Of a DNA stretch of 64,000 nt, positions 50,876-58,403 are shown one piece after another; within the stretch, counting starts at the first letter, position 1, and every line of letters starts with the position of its first letter. The translations under genes and the position numbers were made by a program. Source of the stretch: Streptomyces sp. RPA4-2 (lineage in GTDB: Bacteria; Actinomycetota; Actinomycetes; Streptomycetales; Streptomycetaceae); NCBI RefSeq assembly GCF_012273515.2, contig NZ_CP050975.2, forward strand, positions 248,001 through 312,000. Reading direction: 5' to 3'. The notes beneath the pieces are model-generated. The model was not told the origin of the DNA. It saw only the letters and a list, made by a program, of their open reading frames with translations, and searched no databases.

Positions 50876-53028
50876 ACGCCCTGAGCACCCCCACCGCCCC
50901 GCCCGCCACAAGGACTCCGGCCGCCACGAACACCCCGCCCGCCGTGCGGACTTCGGCCGCCCGGACCGCCCCCGCCGTCACGATCCCCGCGAACACCCCG
51001 CCCGCCGTGCCGACTTCGGCCGCCGGCACCGGGCCCGGTGCCGGGCAGCAGCCGCTGTTCGCCCCGTACACCTCGCTCGGCGACTACACGCGGGCCGTGG
51101 CCGGCGGCCGGGGACCCCTGCCGGTGTTCACCGGCCCCCGCACGGACCTGCTGGACGGCATCGCCCTGGCCGAAGAGGTCTACAGCGGCCTGCGCACCCC
51201 CGAACCCTGCGACACCGGCGTCGTGGCCGGCGGCCCGCTGCCCGCCGCGCTGAACGCGCTGATCCGCCCGCTGGCCCGCCACTGGGTGGACGACCCGCAC
51301 GACCTGCCGGACACCGGATCCGTCCTGCTGGTCGGCGTATACGCCGGCCTGCGCGCCGACGCCGTGCAGCACACCCTCGACGCCGCCCACGCCACCGGCC
51401 GCCCCCTGTCCCTGCTGACCGGCCGCGACGTGCACAGCCTCAGCTGGATGGCGGCCAAGCAGTACGCCCGCGTCACCCCTGACGCCCCGGTCGGCGTCCT
51501 GTCCGAACTCGACACCGCCGCCCCCGCGCCGCAGGCCGACGTATGGCTCGGCGCCGCCGACGTCCACCGCCTCGACGTCCGGCAGATCGCGCTGGGCCAG
51601 GTGTGGCGGCGGGTGCTCTTCCACGGCAACGGCAAGGACGACCAGCTCAACCTCGGCCAGTTCACCCTGTGCGGAGCAAGCCCCGCCGCGGCCGCGCCCG
51701 GGATGCCCGGACCCCGCTGCGCCTACGGCCTGGGCTGCACCAAACCGCAGGACAAACTCATCCCCGCCCGCGGCATCCGGGCCGCCGAACTGGTGCTGGC
51801 CAACTGCTTCAGCGGCGCCCTCGCCGGCCACGCGATGTACGACCCGAAGTACCTCATCCTCCTCAACGCGCTCGACGGACCCGCGCAGACCGTCGTCGCC
51901 ACACTCACCGCCTGCGACGGACAGCGACCGGAGAACCTGGCCTGGCTCACCGCCACCGCGGACGCCGGCAGCGCCGCCGTCGCCATGAACCGGCAGCTGC
52001 ACGACATCAACCCCTACCCCGCGTTCGTCCAGGTAGGCCTGCAGTCCTCCGGCCTCGGCCCGTCCCGCCCCCACTCCCCCGCCGACACCCACACCCGCAC
52101 CGCCGACGCCTTCGAGTCCTCCGGTCCCCTCAACTCCCTCAACTCCCCTGGTTCTTCCGGCTCTTCCGGCATCTCAGGGCTTTCCGGCCCGGGCACGGCG
52201 GGCGGTGCCCGGGAAGGGTCCGCGGACACACACGAAGACGTGCCCGGAGACGGGACCGGGAACGGGGAGGAAGGCGCGGCAGCCCCGTACCCGCCGCTGC
52301 ACCGGCTCGGCGCCCGCCTGTCGGGCCTGCTCGACAGCGGGCTGCTGGGCCCCGACTACCCGCTGCGCCCCCGGCTGCGGGCGCTGGCGGACACCGTGCT
52401 GCGTGACGCGGTGCGCACCGTGGCCCGCTCCGCACCGGACGCCGGCCCGGCACTGGCCGCGATCGCCGCCGAGACCAAGTCCCTCGACCTCGCGCTGGCC
52501 CACCGCTTCGCCAAGCACCACGACGACCCCGTCCTCGCCTTCCCCACCTACTTCGGCGAGCGCAGCACCGCCGGGACGCCCGTCGCGCTCGACACCCCGT
52601 GCGCCTGCGGCCGGCCGCTGCGCTCCTACCGCCGTCACGGCCGGGTACCGGCGATCGCCGACACCGTCCAGACGGTGTGCGCGCGCTGCGGCGACGTCGC
52701 CAACGCCCACACCGGCGCCGTCGAACTGCGCGTGAAGGCACCCGCCGAGGCGGCCGCGGGCAGCACCCTGCACGTGGTGGTGGAGGCGGTGGCCCCCCGC
52801 GACGGCACCCTCAACCTGGGCATCGTGCTGCCGCTCTACCTCGACGCCCGGGTGGGCCCCGTGCTGCGCCGTGTCGACGCGGTCGCCGGGCGGCGCGCCC
52901 ACGCCGAGTTCACCCTCGACCTGGCCCCCCGGGCCACCCCGCAGGCCTACTACTTCTGCCCCTTCGCCGTACAGGACCTGGGCGTGAGCGTCTCCCGGGT
53001 GCACTTCACCGTCCTGCCCCGTCCGTAG
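50872..53028 (+). CDS. caspase-fold (clan CD) peptidase-like protein with C-terminal zinc-ribbon-like region
   Basis: A 718-aa protein I cannot assign to a named family. After a Thr/Pro/Ala-rich leader (~1-55), a domain of ~330 residues has the plan of gingipain/CHAT/caspase-like peptidases. A His-Gly in RRVLFHGNGKDDQLNLGQF (near residue 245) is followed about 65 residues on by a hydrophobic strand ending in Cys, AAELVLANCFSGALAGHAMY. A flexible Ser/Gly linker (~390-465) with simple repeats follows. The C-terminal ~190 residues hold Cys pairs CACGRP and CARCGD, likely a metal ribbon, and a beta-rich end. No signal peptide is seen, so it is cytosolic. It is coupled to the ATP-grasp gene. Cleavage of the Asp-Asp-containing repeat peptide is an attractive but unproved role. 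Confidence 0.65.
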   Translation: MNALSTPTAPPATRTPAATNTPPAVRTSAARTAPAVTIPANTPPAVPTSAAGTGPGAGQQPLFAPYTSLGDYTRAVAGGRGPLPVFTGPRTDLLDGIALAEEVYSGLRTPEPCDTGVVAGGPLPAALNALIRPLARHWVDDPHDLPDTGSVLLVGVYAGLRADAVQHTLDAAHATGRPLSLLTGRDVHSLSWMAAKQYARVTPDAPVGVLSELDTAAPAPQADVWLGAADVHRLDVRQIALGQVWRRVLFHGNGKDDQLNLGQFTLCGASPAAAAPGMPGPRCAYGLGCTKPQDKLIPARGIRAAELVLANCFSGALAGHAMYDPKYLILLNALDGPAQTVVATLTACDGQRPENLAWLTATADAGSAAVAMNRQLHDINPYPAFVQVGLQSSGLGPSRPHSPADTHTRTADAFESSGPLNSLNSPGSSGSSGISGLSGPGTAGGAREGSADTHEDVPGDGTGNGEEGAAAPYPPLHRLGARLSGLLDSGLLGPDYPLRPRLRALADTVLRDAVRTVARSAPDAGPALAAIAAETKSLDLALAHRFAKHHDDPVLAFPTYFGERSTAGTPVALDTPCACGRPLRSYRRHGRVPAIADTVQTVCARCGDVANAHTGAVELRVKAPAEAAAGSTLHVVVEAVAPRDGTLNLGIVLPLYLDARVGPVLRRVDAVAGRRAHAEFTLDLAPRATPQAYYFCPFAVQDLGVSVSRVHFTVLPRP

Positions 53029-53038
53029 AAAGGCCGCC

Positions 53039-54341
53039 ATGAGCCCCGCCACCGCCGCGCCCGCACGCGCCCCGCGTCCGCGCGGTCCGCTCGGCCACCG
53101 CCCGTTCCGCCGGCTGGCCGCCGGGCGGGCACTGGTGTACTGCGCCAACGCGATGGCCCCTGTCGTGCTGGCCTTCGCCGTCCTGGACGCCTCCGGCTCG
53201 GCCACCGCCCTGGGCCTGGTCGTCGGGGCGCGCTCGGTGGCCAACGTGGCGCTGCTGCCGGCCGGCGGGGTCCTCGCCGACCGGATACGGCGCACCCTGG
53301 TCCTACGGGGTTCCGCGCTGGCCGCGTGCGGGGCGCAGACCGCGATCGCGCTGAGCGTGCTGCTGGGTGTCACCTCCCTTCCCCTGCTGACGGTGCTCAG
53401 TGTCCTCAACGGCGCGCTGGCCGCGCTGTCGCTGCCCGCCTCCGCCGCGCTGACCCCGCAGACCGTGCCGGCCGGCCTGATCCGCCCGGCCGGCGCGCTG
53501 ATGCGGATGGGCACCAACCTCGGCATGATCGCCGGTGTGTCGCTGGGCGGCGCGGTCGCCGCCGGGTGCGGGGCCGGCTGGGGGCTGGCCTGCAGTGCGG
53601 CGGCGTTCGGCGCGGCGGCCTGGTGCTTCCTCGCCGTGCGCACCGGGTCGGCCCGCCCGCCCGGACCCGCGCCGGGCCGTACCCGTCCGCTGCGGGAACT
53701 GCGGGTAGAGCTGGCGGGAGTTCACCGCGCGCCGCTGGGTGTGGATCGTGGTGGGGCAGTTCATGGTGGTCAACGCCGTGGTCGCGGGCGGCGTGCAGGT
53801 GCTGGGACCGGCCGTCGCCGATGCCACGTTCGGGCGCGGGGTGTGGGGCGCGGTGCTGGCCGCGCAGATGGCCGGGGCGCTGCTGGGCGGTGTGTTCGCC
53901 GCCCGTTCCCGGGCCCGGCGGATCCTGCTGGTGGGAGTGGCGGCGGTGGCGGTGGAGGCGCTGCCGCTGGTGGTGCTGGCCCGGGGCGGCGGGGCGCTGC
54001 TGCTGGGCGCGGCGATGTTCGCCAACGGCATCGCGCTGGAGCAGTTCGGGGTGGCCTGGGACGTGTCGCTGCAGGAGAACATTCCCGCCGACCGGCTGGC
54101 GCGCGTGTACTCCTACGACGCGCTGGGCTCGTTCGTGGCCCTGCCGGTGGGCGAGATGGCCGCGGGTCCCGTCGCCGCGCACGCCGGGACGAGCGGCGCG
54201 CTGCTGGGCGGGGCCGCGCTGGTGGTGTGCGTGACCGCGGCGGCGCTGTGCAGCGCCCAGGTGCGCTCGCTGACCGCCGCCCCGCCCGTGACGCGCTCCG
54301 CCCGGCCGGTCCGGCCCGCCCAACCCGCTCAACTCGCCTAG
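53039..54341 (+). CDS. MFS exporter, frame interrupted at about 53711
   Basis: The first 225 residues (frame starting ATG 53039) hold the first six helices of an MFS carrier: VLAFAVLDASGSATALGLVV and then GGVLADRIRRTLVLRGSALA, a motif A-like loop. The second six helices continue from about 53712 in the next frame (WREFTARRWVWIVVGQFMVV to QPAQLA at 54341). A single-base change in GGGTAGAGCTGG would restore one ~434-aa protein, as expected for the family. The gap to the peptidase gene is only 10 bp, with GAAAGG as ribosome site. Likely exports the NRPS-derived product. Either a consensus error or a genuine frameshift. Confidence 0.8.
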
Positions 54342-54670
54342 CCCGACGGGCCCGTTGGGCCGCGTGGGCCGCGTGGTCCGCCGCCCGGTCCGTGTCCGGC
54401 CGTTGCGGGTGTGCGGTGCGGGAAGGTGTGGTCGCCGGTGCGCTGTCGGGCCGGGTGCGGGAGGGTGTGGGCTGTGCGACGGCGCCCGGGGCCGTCCGGT
54501 GCCGGGGGCCGGTCCGGGGACACGGCCACGTGCGGGACGGGCGTGCGGGTGGCGGGTGGCGTGCGCGGGACGAGCGGGGCGGTGGGCCGTGCCGCCGCGC
54601 GCCCCCTGGGCGCGGGATGTGTTTCCTCCCCGGCCCGCGGGCCGGGCCCCTTTCACGCGAGGAGCGGTCG
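54342..54670 (+). other. 329-bp intergenic region with palindrome
   Basis: No gene is apparent. A perfect 18-bp palindrome CCCGGCCCGCGGGCCGGG at 54629-54646 lies just before the ribosome site of the RmlD-like gene and may attenuate transcription or mask the start. Confidence 0.5.
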
Positions 54671-55549
54671 ATGACACGCTGGCTGGTCACCGGGGGCGGC
54701 GGCGCGCTGGGCCGCGAGGTGCGGGCGCTGCTGGCCTGCGGGCAGGTCACCGCGCTCGGCCGGGCCGCCCTCGACATCACCGACCCGCGGGCCGTCCGTG
54801 CCGCGGTCGCCGGCCACGACGTGGTGGTCAACTGCGCCGCCTGGACGGATGTCGACGGCGCCGAGAGGGCCGAGGCCGCCGCGACCGCCGTCAACGGGAC
54901 GGGCGTACGTCACCTGGCCCTCGCCTGCCGTCGCACCGGCGCCCGGCTGCTGCACGTCTCCAGCGACTACGTGCTGCCCGGAAACGGCACCGAGCCCTAC
55001 CCCGAGTCGGCTCCGACCGGCCCGGTCAACGCCTACGGCCGCAGCAAACTGGCCGGCGAACGGGCGGTCGCCGAACTCCTGCCCGACACCGGCTACATCG
55101 TGCGCACCGCCTGGCTGTACGGCGAACACGGACGAAACTTCGTCGCGACCGTCCTCGGCCTGGCCGCCCGCAGGGACACCGTCGACGTCGTCGACGACCA
55201 GCACGGGCAGCCCACCTGGTGCTACGACCTGGCCGGGCTGCTGGTCGCGCTCGGCCGCGCCGGCGACGCCCCGCCGGGCGTCTACCACGCCACCGCCGCC
55301 GGCCGCACCACCTGGTACGGCCTGGCCCGGGCCGCGTACGAACTCAGCGGGCTGGATCCCGACCGGGTGCGCCCGACCTCCTCCGCGGCCTTCGCCCGCC
55401 CGGCGCGCCGGCCCGCGTTCAGCGTCCTGGGCCACGCCCGTTGGGCCGCGGCGGGCCTGCCCGCCCTCCCCGACTGGCGCACGTCGCTCGCCGAGGCACT
55501 GCGCCGGCCCGCCTTCACCACCCTCACCTCCTGCGACGTCGCCTCCTGA
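54671..55549 (+). CDS. RmlD-like NDP-hexose 4-ketoreductase
   Basis: A 292-aa short-chain dehydrogenase of the dTDP-4-dehydrorhamnose reductase type. The dinucleotide motif is WLVTGGGGALGREV at the N-terminus. NCAAWTDVDGAERAEA is the family signature, LLHVSSDYVLPGN gives the catalytic Ser/Thr region and NAYGRSKLAGERAV the YxxxK pair. GAGGAG precedes the ATG. It would reduce the C-4 ketone of a dTDP-deoxysugar, the last step before glycosyl transfer, and works with the 2,3-dehydratase and 3-ketoreductase encoded at 61683-64000. Confidence 0.9.
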   Translation: MTRWLVTGGGGALGREVRALLACGQVTALGRAALDITDPRAVRAAVAGHDVVVNCAAWTDVDGAERAEAAATAVNGTGVRHLALACRRTGARLLHVSSDYVLPGNGTEPYPESAPTGPVNAYGRSKLAGERAVAELLPDTGYIVRTAWLYGEHGRNFVATVLGLAARRDTVDVVDDQHGQPTWCYDLAGLLVALGRAGDAPPGVYHATAAGRTTWYGLARAAYELSGLDPDRVRPTSSAAFARPARRPAFSVLGHARWAAAGLPALPDWRTSLAEALRRPAFTTLTSCDVAS

Positions 55550-55932
55550 CCCGAACCGGCTCAGCCCGGCCGCACGGGCCGCGGCGCGACGCACGGCACG
55601 GCGCGACGCACGGCACGGCGCGGCGGCACGGCGCGGCGGCACGGCATGCTCCGCGAGGCGGCGTTGTGGTCCGGCGGGTGGACACCCCGGTCCGTGGCGG
55701 GACCGCGGCGGTGCGGCGGTGCCCGGCCGCCGTGCGTCGGCGCGCGGGCGCTTACGCACGCTCCACCAGGCGGCGTTACGGTCCGTCCGGCGACCCCCGG
55801 CCACCCGCCCGACCCGGACCCCGGGTGCTTAAGCCCAGGTGCCGACCCCGGGTGCCGACCCCGGTGCCGGTGCGTGTCGGCGCCGCTCGTGGGCGGCGGT
55901 CCGGTGAACGGGGGTCCGGTGGGCGGGTGTTG
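55550..55932. other. 383-bp intergenic region with short repeats
   Basis: Repeats of the type GCGCGACGCACGGCACG occur twice at about 55588-55622 and GCGGCACGGC-type repeats run to 55645. CCCGGGTGC-type repeats occur near 55820-55870. No gene is seen; the region separates convergent transcripts. Confidence 0.55.
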
Positions 55933-56436
55933 TCAGTCCCGGCGGGCGGCGGTCCAGGCGGCGAGCTGTTCGGGGGTGACGTCCGGGTCGGCGACCAGGG
56001 AGGCCAGTTCGTCGTCCGCGGGGTGGCGGGTGGCCAGTGCCGGGCAGCGCCGGCAGCCTTCGACGCCGGCCTGCGCCCACCACTGGCAGCCGGCCCGCAG
56101 ATGGCAGCGCGGCACCGCGCCGCCCGCCGGCGCCGGGTAGGCCGCCACCACCCGTTCCACCAGGGTGCAGTCACCGCCCCGGCGGTTGGCGCAGTCGGTG
56201 ACGCAGTGCGAGGCGAACCGCAGGATCCGGCGCGGCTCGATGTCCTCGGGGATCTGGTCGAGCACCGCGGCGGCCGGGACCGCGTCGGCGAGATACGTCA
56301 CCTGTCCGTCGAGGCCGGAGCGCACGCCCAGGACCAGCGACTCCGGCGCGTGCGCCGCCCCGCTGGGGCACCAGCTCGTACGGGTGTCCGCCTCGGCGGC
56401 GGCCGCGTCCGGGCGCGCGTGACCCCGCGTCAGCAC
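55933..56436 (-). CDS. Cys-rich hypothetical protein
   Basis: A 167-aa protein whose C-terminal half holds a dense Cys array: FASHCVTDCANRRGGDCTLV, then PRCHLRAGCQWW and VEGCRRCPALA. It has eight Cys in ~65 residues, which could bind zinc or an Fe-S cluster. The N-terminal half (ESLVLGVRSGLDGQVTYLAD) is mixed alpha/beta. No signal peptide. The GTG start at 56436 overlaps the stop of the upstream secreted-peptide gene, so three genes form one coupled operon. I do not recognise the family; a maturation or redox role for the two small peptides upstream is possible. Confidence 0.65.
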   Translation of the reverse strand: MLTRGHARPDAAAAEADTRTSWCPSGAAHAPESLVLGVRSGLDGQVTYLADAVPAAAVLDQIPEDIEPRRILRFASHCVTDCANRRGGDCTLVERVVAAYPAPAGGAVPRCHLRAGCQWWAQAGVEGCRRCPALATRHPADDELASLVADPDVTPEQLAAWTAARRD

Positions 56437-56672
56437 GGCAGCACGGAGGAGACGTCGACGCTCATTCCCCGGGCCGCCGGGGACAACGGCGCGCTCGCGG
56501 CGGCCCGTTCTTGGGCCACGGCCCCGGCGATGCCGCGGGCCAGCTGCGCCCGTGAGGTGATGCGCTCCGGGCCGGCCGGTGTCTGCGCGGGTGCCGCGCC
56601 GGCGGCGGCCAGGACGAGTCCGGTGGCCGCGACGGCGGCCGCGACGCCCGTGACGCCGCGGGGGTGCTTCAT
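56430..56672 (-). CDS. small secreted Ala-rich peptide with C-terminal Cys
   Basis: An 80-aa product with a signal peptide (MKHPRGVTGVAAAVAATGLV, ending LAAAGAAPAQ, AxA-type site near residue 29). A ~50-residue mature peptide follows, ending in VDVSSVLPC with a terminal cysteine. Its leader closely resembles that of the 45-aa peptide encoded just upstream, pointing to a tandem duplication. The ATG at 56672 overlaps the upstream stop (ATGA) and its own end overlaps the Cys-rich gene. Function unknown. Confidence 0.7.
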   Translation of the reverse strand: MKHPRGVTGVAAAVAATGLVLAAAGAAPAQTPAGPERITSRAQLARGIAGAVAQERAAASAPLSPAARGMSVDVSSVLPC

Positions 56673-56806
56673 ACGGCCTCCTCCGTGTCCCGGGGCGACG
56701 GCGGGGTGACGGGCCCGGGCGTGACCTGGGCGCTCGCCGCGCCCGCGGCGGCCAGGACCAGTCCGGTGACCGCGGCGACGGCCGCGACCGTACGGGAGTG
56801 CCTCAT
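56669..56806 (-). CDS. 45-aa secreted peptide
   Basis: A very short gene (ATG 56806) encoding MRHSRTVAAVAAVTGLVLAA, then AGAASAQ and a Pro/Thr-rich tail of 18 residues (VTPGPVTPPSPRDTEEAV). Cleavage after ASA would release a peptide of about 19 residues. It shares the GLVLAAAGAAxAQ leader core with the next gene and is coupled to it by ATGA. A real gene is supported by the coupling and the coherent signal peptide. Function unknown. Confidence 0.6.
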   Translation of the reverse strand: MRHSRTVAAVAAVTGLVLAAAGAASAQVTPGPVTPPSPRDTEEAV

Positions 56807-57003
56807 GCGGATGCCTCTCGTCGTGCGTGGACGAACCTCGACGCCCCAGCGTGGCCCGGGACTTCACAGAGTCCCTCGAGGCCCGCTGGAGGGCGGCTCG
56901 AACGATCTCCGGAAACGGCCGAAGGGTTCACGCCGGAGTGCTTCAATGGCCCCCGTGAGGGCCTGAATTGACCAGCAATAACCAGCAGGGAGCGAGCACG
57001 GGG

Positions 57004-57465
57004 ATGCGGAAGTCGTATTACGCGGCACACGTCTACATGATCCTGGGAGTGATCTCCGGTCTGTATTACCGGGAGTTCACCAAGGCCAAAGATTTCGACG
57101 GTGAAACCCAGCTGGCGCTCATGCACACCCACCTGCTCTCGCTGGGCATGATGGGCTTCCTCATCGTCCTCGCCCTGGACAAGCAGTTCAGGCTGTCCGG
57201 GACGAAACTGTTCACGTACTTCTTCTGGTTCTACAACGCGGGCATCGCGATCACCGTCGCCATGATGTTCGTGCACGGCACCGAGACCGTGCTCGGCGAC
57301 CACGTGCCCGAGGCCGTGCCGCTCACCGCGGGCCTGGGGCACACCCTGCTCACGGTCGGGCTCATCCTGCTGTTCGTGCTGATCGGCAAGCGCCTCAACG
57401 AGCCCGCCGAAACCGGACCCGCCGAGCCGGAGCAGCAGGCCGAGACGGCCGGCACCCCGGTCTGA
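57004..57465 (+). CDS. DUF2871 family membrane protein
   Basis: A 153-aa protein with four hydrophobic helices: YAAHVYMILGVISGLYYREF, LLSLGMMGFLIVLALD, LFTYFFWFYNAGIAITVAMM and GHTLLTVGLILLFVLIG. Conserved-looking His residues occur in MHTHLLSLGM and FVHGTET, reminiscent of haem or copper ligands, but no function is established. The ATG at 57004 has GGGAG ten bases upstream. The tail is Glu/Pro-rich. It stands alone and is probably a resident housekeeping gene inside the locus. Confidence 0.8.
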   Translation: MRKSYYAAHVYMILGVISGLYYREFTKAKDFDGETQLALMHTHLLSLGMMGFLIVLALDKQFRLSGTKLFTYFFWFYNAGIAITVAMMFVHGTETVLGDHVPEAVPLTAGLGHTLLTVGLILLFVLIGKRLNEPAETGPAEPEQQAETAGTPV

Positions 57466-57591
57466 AGCACCGGACTCCCGGTCTGAGCCACCGGACCCCC
57501 GGACCGGCACGCCCCCGGACCACCGCGCCTCTGGACCACCGGGCGTCCGAGGCCGCGAGCGCGCGGGCCCGCGGTCCGGGCCGCCGTCGTG

Positions 57592-58218
57592 TCAGGCGGG
57601 CTGGGCCGCGGGGCCGAGCAGGACCTCGGTCAGCGCGGCCAGCCGCCGGCCGGTGAGGCCGGGGCGCAGACGGCGGCCCCCGGTGAGGGCGGCCAGGCCG
57701 TGCCAGGCGCTCCACAGGACCTCGGCCAGCAGTTCGCCGTCGCGGCCGGCCGCGACGGGCGCCACGGCGAGGCCGATCTCGGCGAGGACGTCCGCGAGCG
57801 GCGCCGGCGTGTCCCCGCAAGCGCCTCCCGAAGTGCCTTCGGGGGTGCCTGCGGGGGCGTCGCCGTCTCCCGGGTCGAGGGTGAGCATGGCCTGGTAGAG
57901 GACCGGCCCCCGCTCGGCGAAGTCGACATAGGCGCGGGCCACCGCGTCCAGCGCGGCGCGCGGCTCCGCCTCGCCCAGGCGGGCGGCGCGCAGCGCGGCG
58001 GCGAGTTCGGCGAAACCTTCCAGGGCGACCGCGTGGACGATGGCGTCCTTGTTCTTGAAGTGCTGGTACAGCACGGGCTGGCTGTATTCGATACGGTCCG
58101 CGAGACGCCGCGTGGTGACGTAGTCCCAGCCTTCGGCCTCGGCCATCTCGCGGGCCGTGGTGAGGATCAGGCGGTGGCGCTGGGCCTGCTCGCGCAGGCG
58201 TCGTTCTCGGAGCGTCAT
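57592..58218 (-). CDS. TetR-family regulator
   Basis: A 208-aa regulator. Its N-terminal HTH reads ILTTAREMAEAEGWDYVTTR, RLADRIEYSQPVLYQHFKNK (residues 18-60), with a C-terminal TetR_C-like domain (LWSAWHGLAALTGGRRLRPG). It is divergent from the PCP-C gene. The 185-bp gap contains AT-rich sequence at 58219-58285, but only weak inverted repeats, so its operator is not assigned. Could regulate the deoxysugar/condensation genes to its right. Confidence 0.9.
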   Translation of the reverse strand: MTLRERRLREQAQRHRLILTTAREMAEAEGWDYVTTRRLADRIEYSQPVLYQHFKNKDAIVHAVALEGFAELAAALRAARLGEAEPRAALDAVARAYVDFAERGPVLYQAMLTLDPGDGDAPAGTPEGTSGGACGDTPAPLADVLAEIGLAVAPVAAGRDGELLAEVLWSAWHGLAALTGGRRLRPGLTGRRLAALTEVLLGPAAQPA

Positions 58219-58403
58219 GGACCGACTTTAGCACTTTCAGCGATAATCGAGCTGTCAGTGATAGGGTTTCTGTCTTTGAAATTCGCGGGGGGGTGCCGGC
58301 CCGCCGTACGGCGGGGCGGTTGCCGTCGTGCGGCCGCGTTCGAGCGGCCTTCGAGGCGCGGGCGCCAGCATCGGGGCACGACTGCCCACAGAGAGGGCCA
58401 CCC

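Noticed and set aside
58219..58285. TetR operator before the 57592 regulator
   Set aside because: The AT-rich stretch has only weak, interrupted inverted repeats and nothing as clear as the palindromes at 26269 or 41993.
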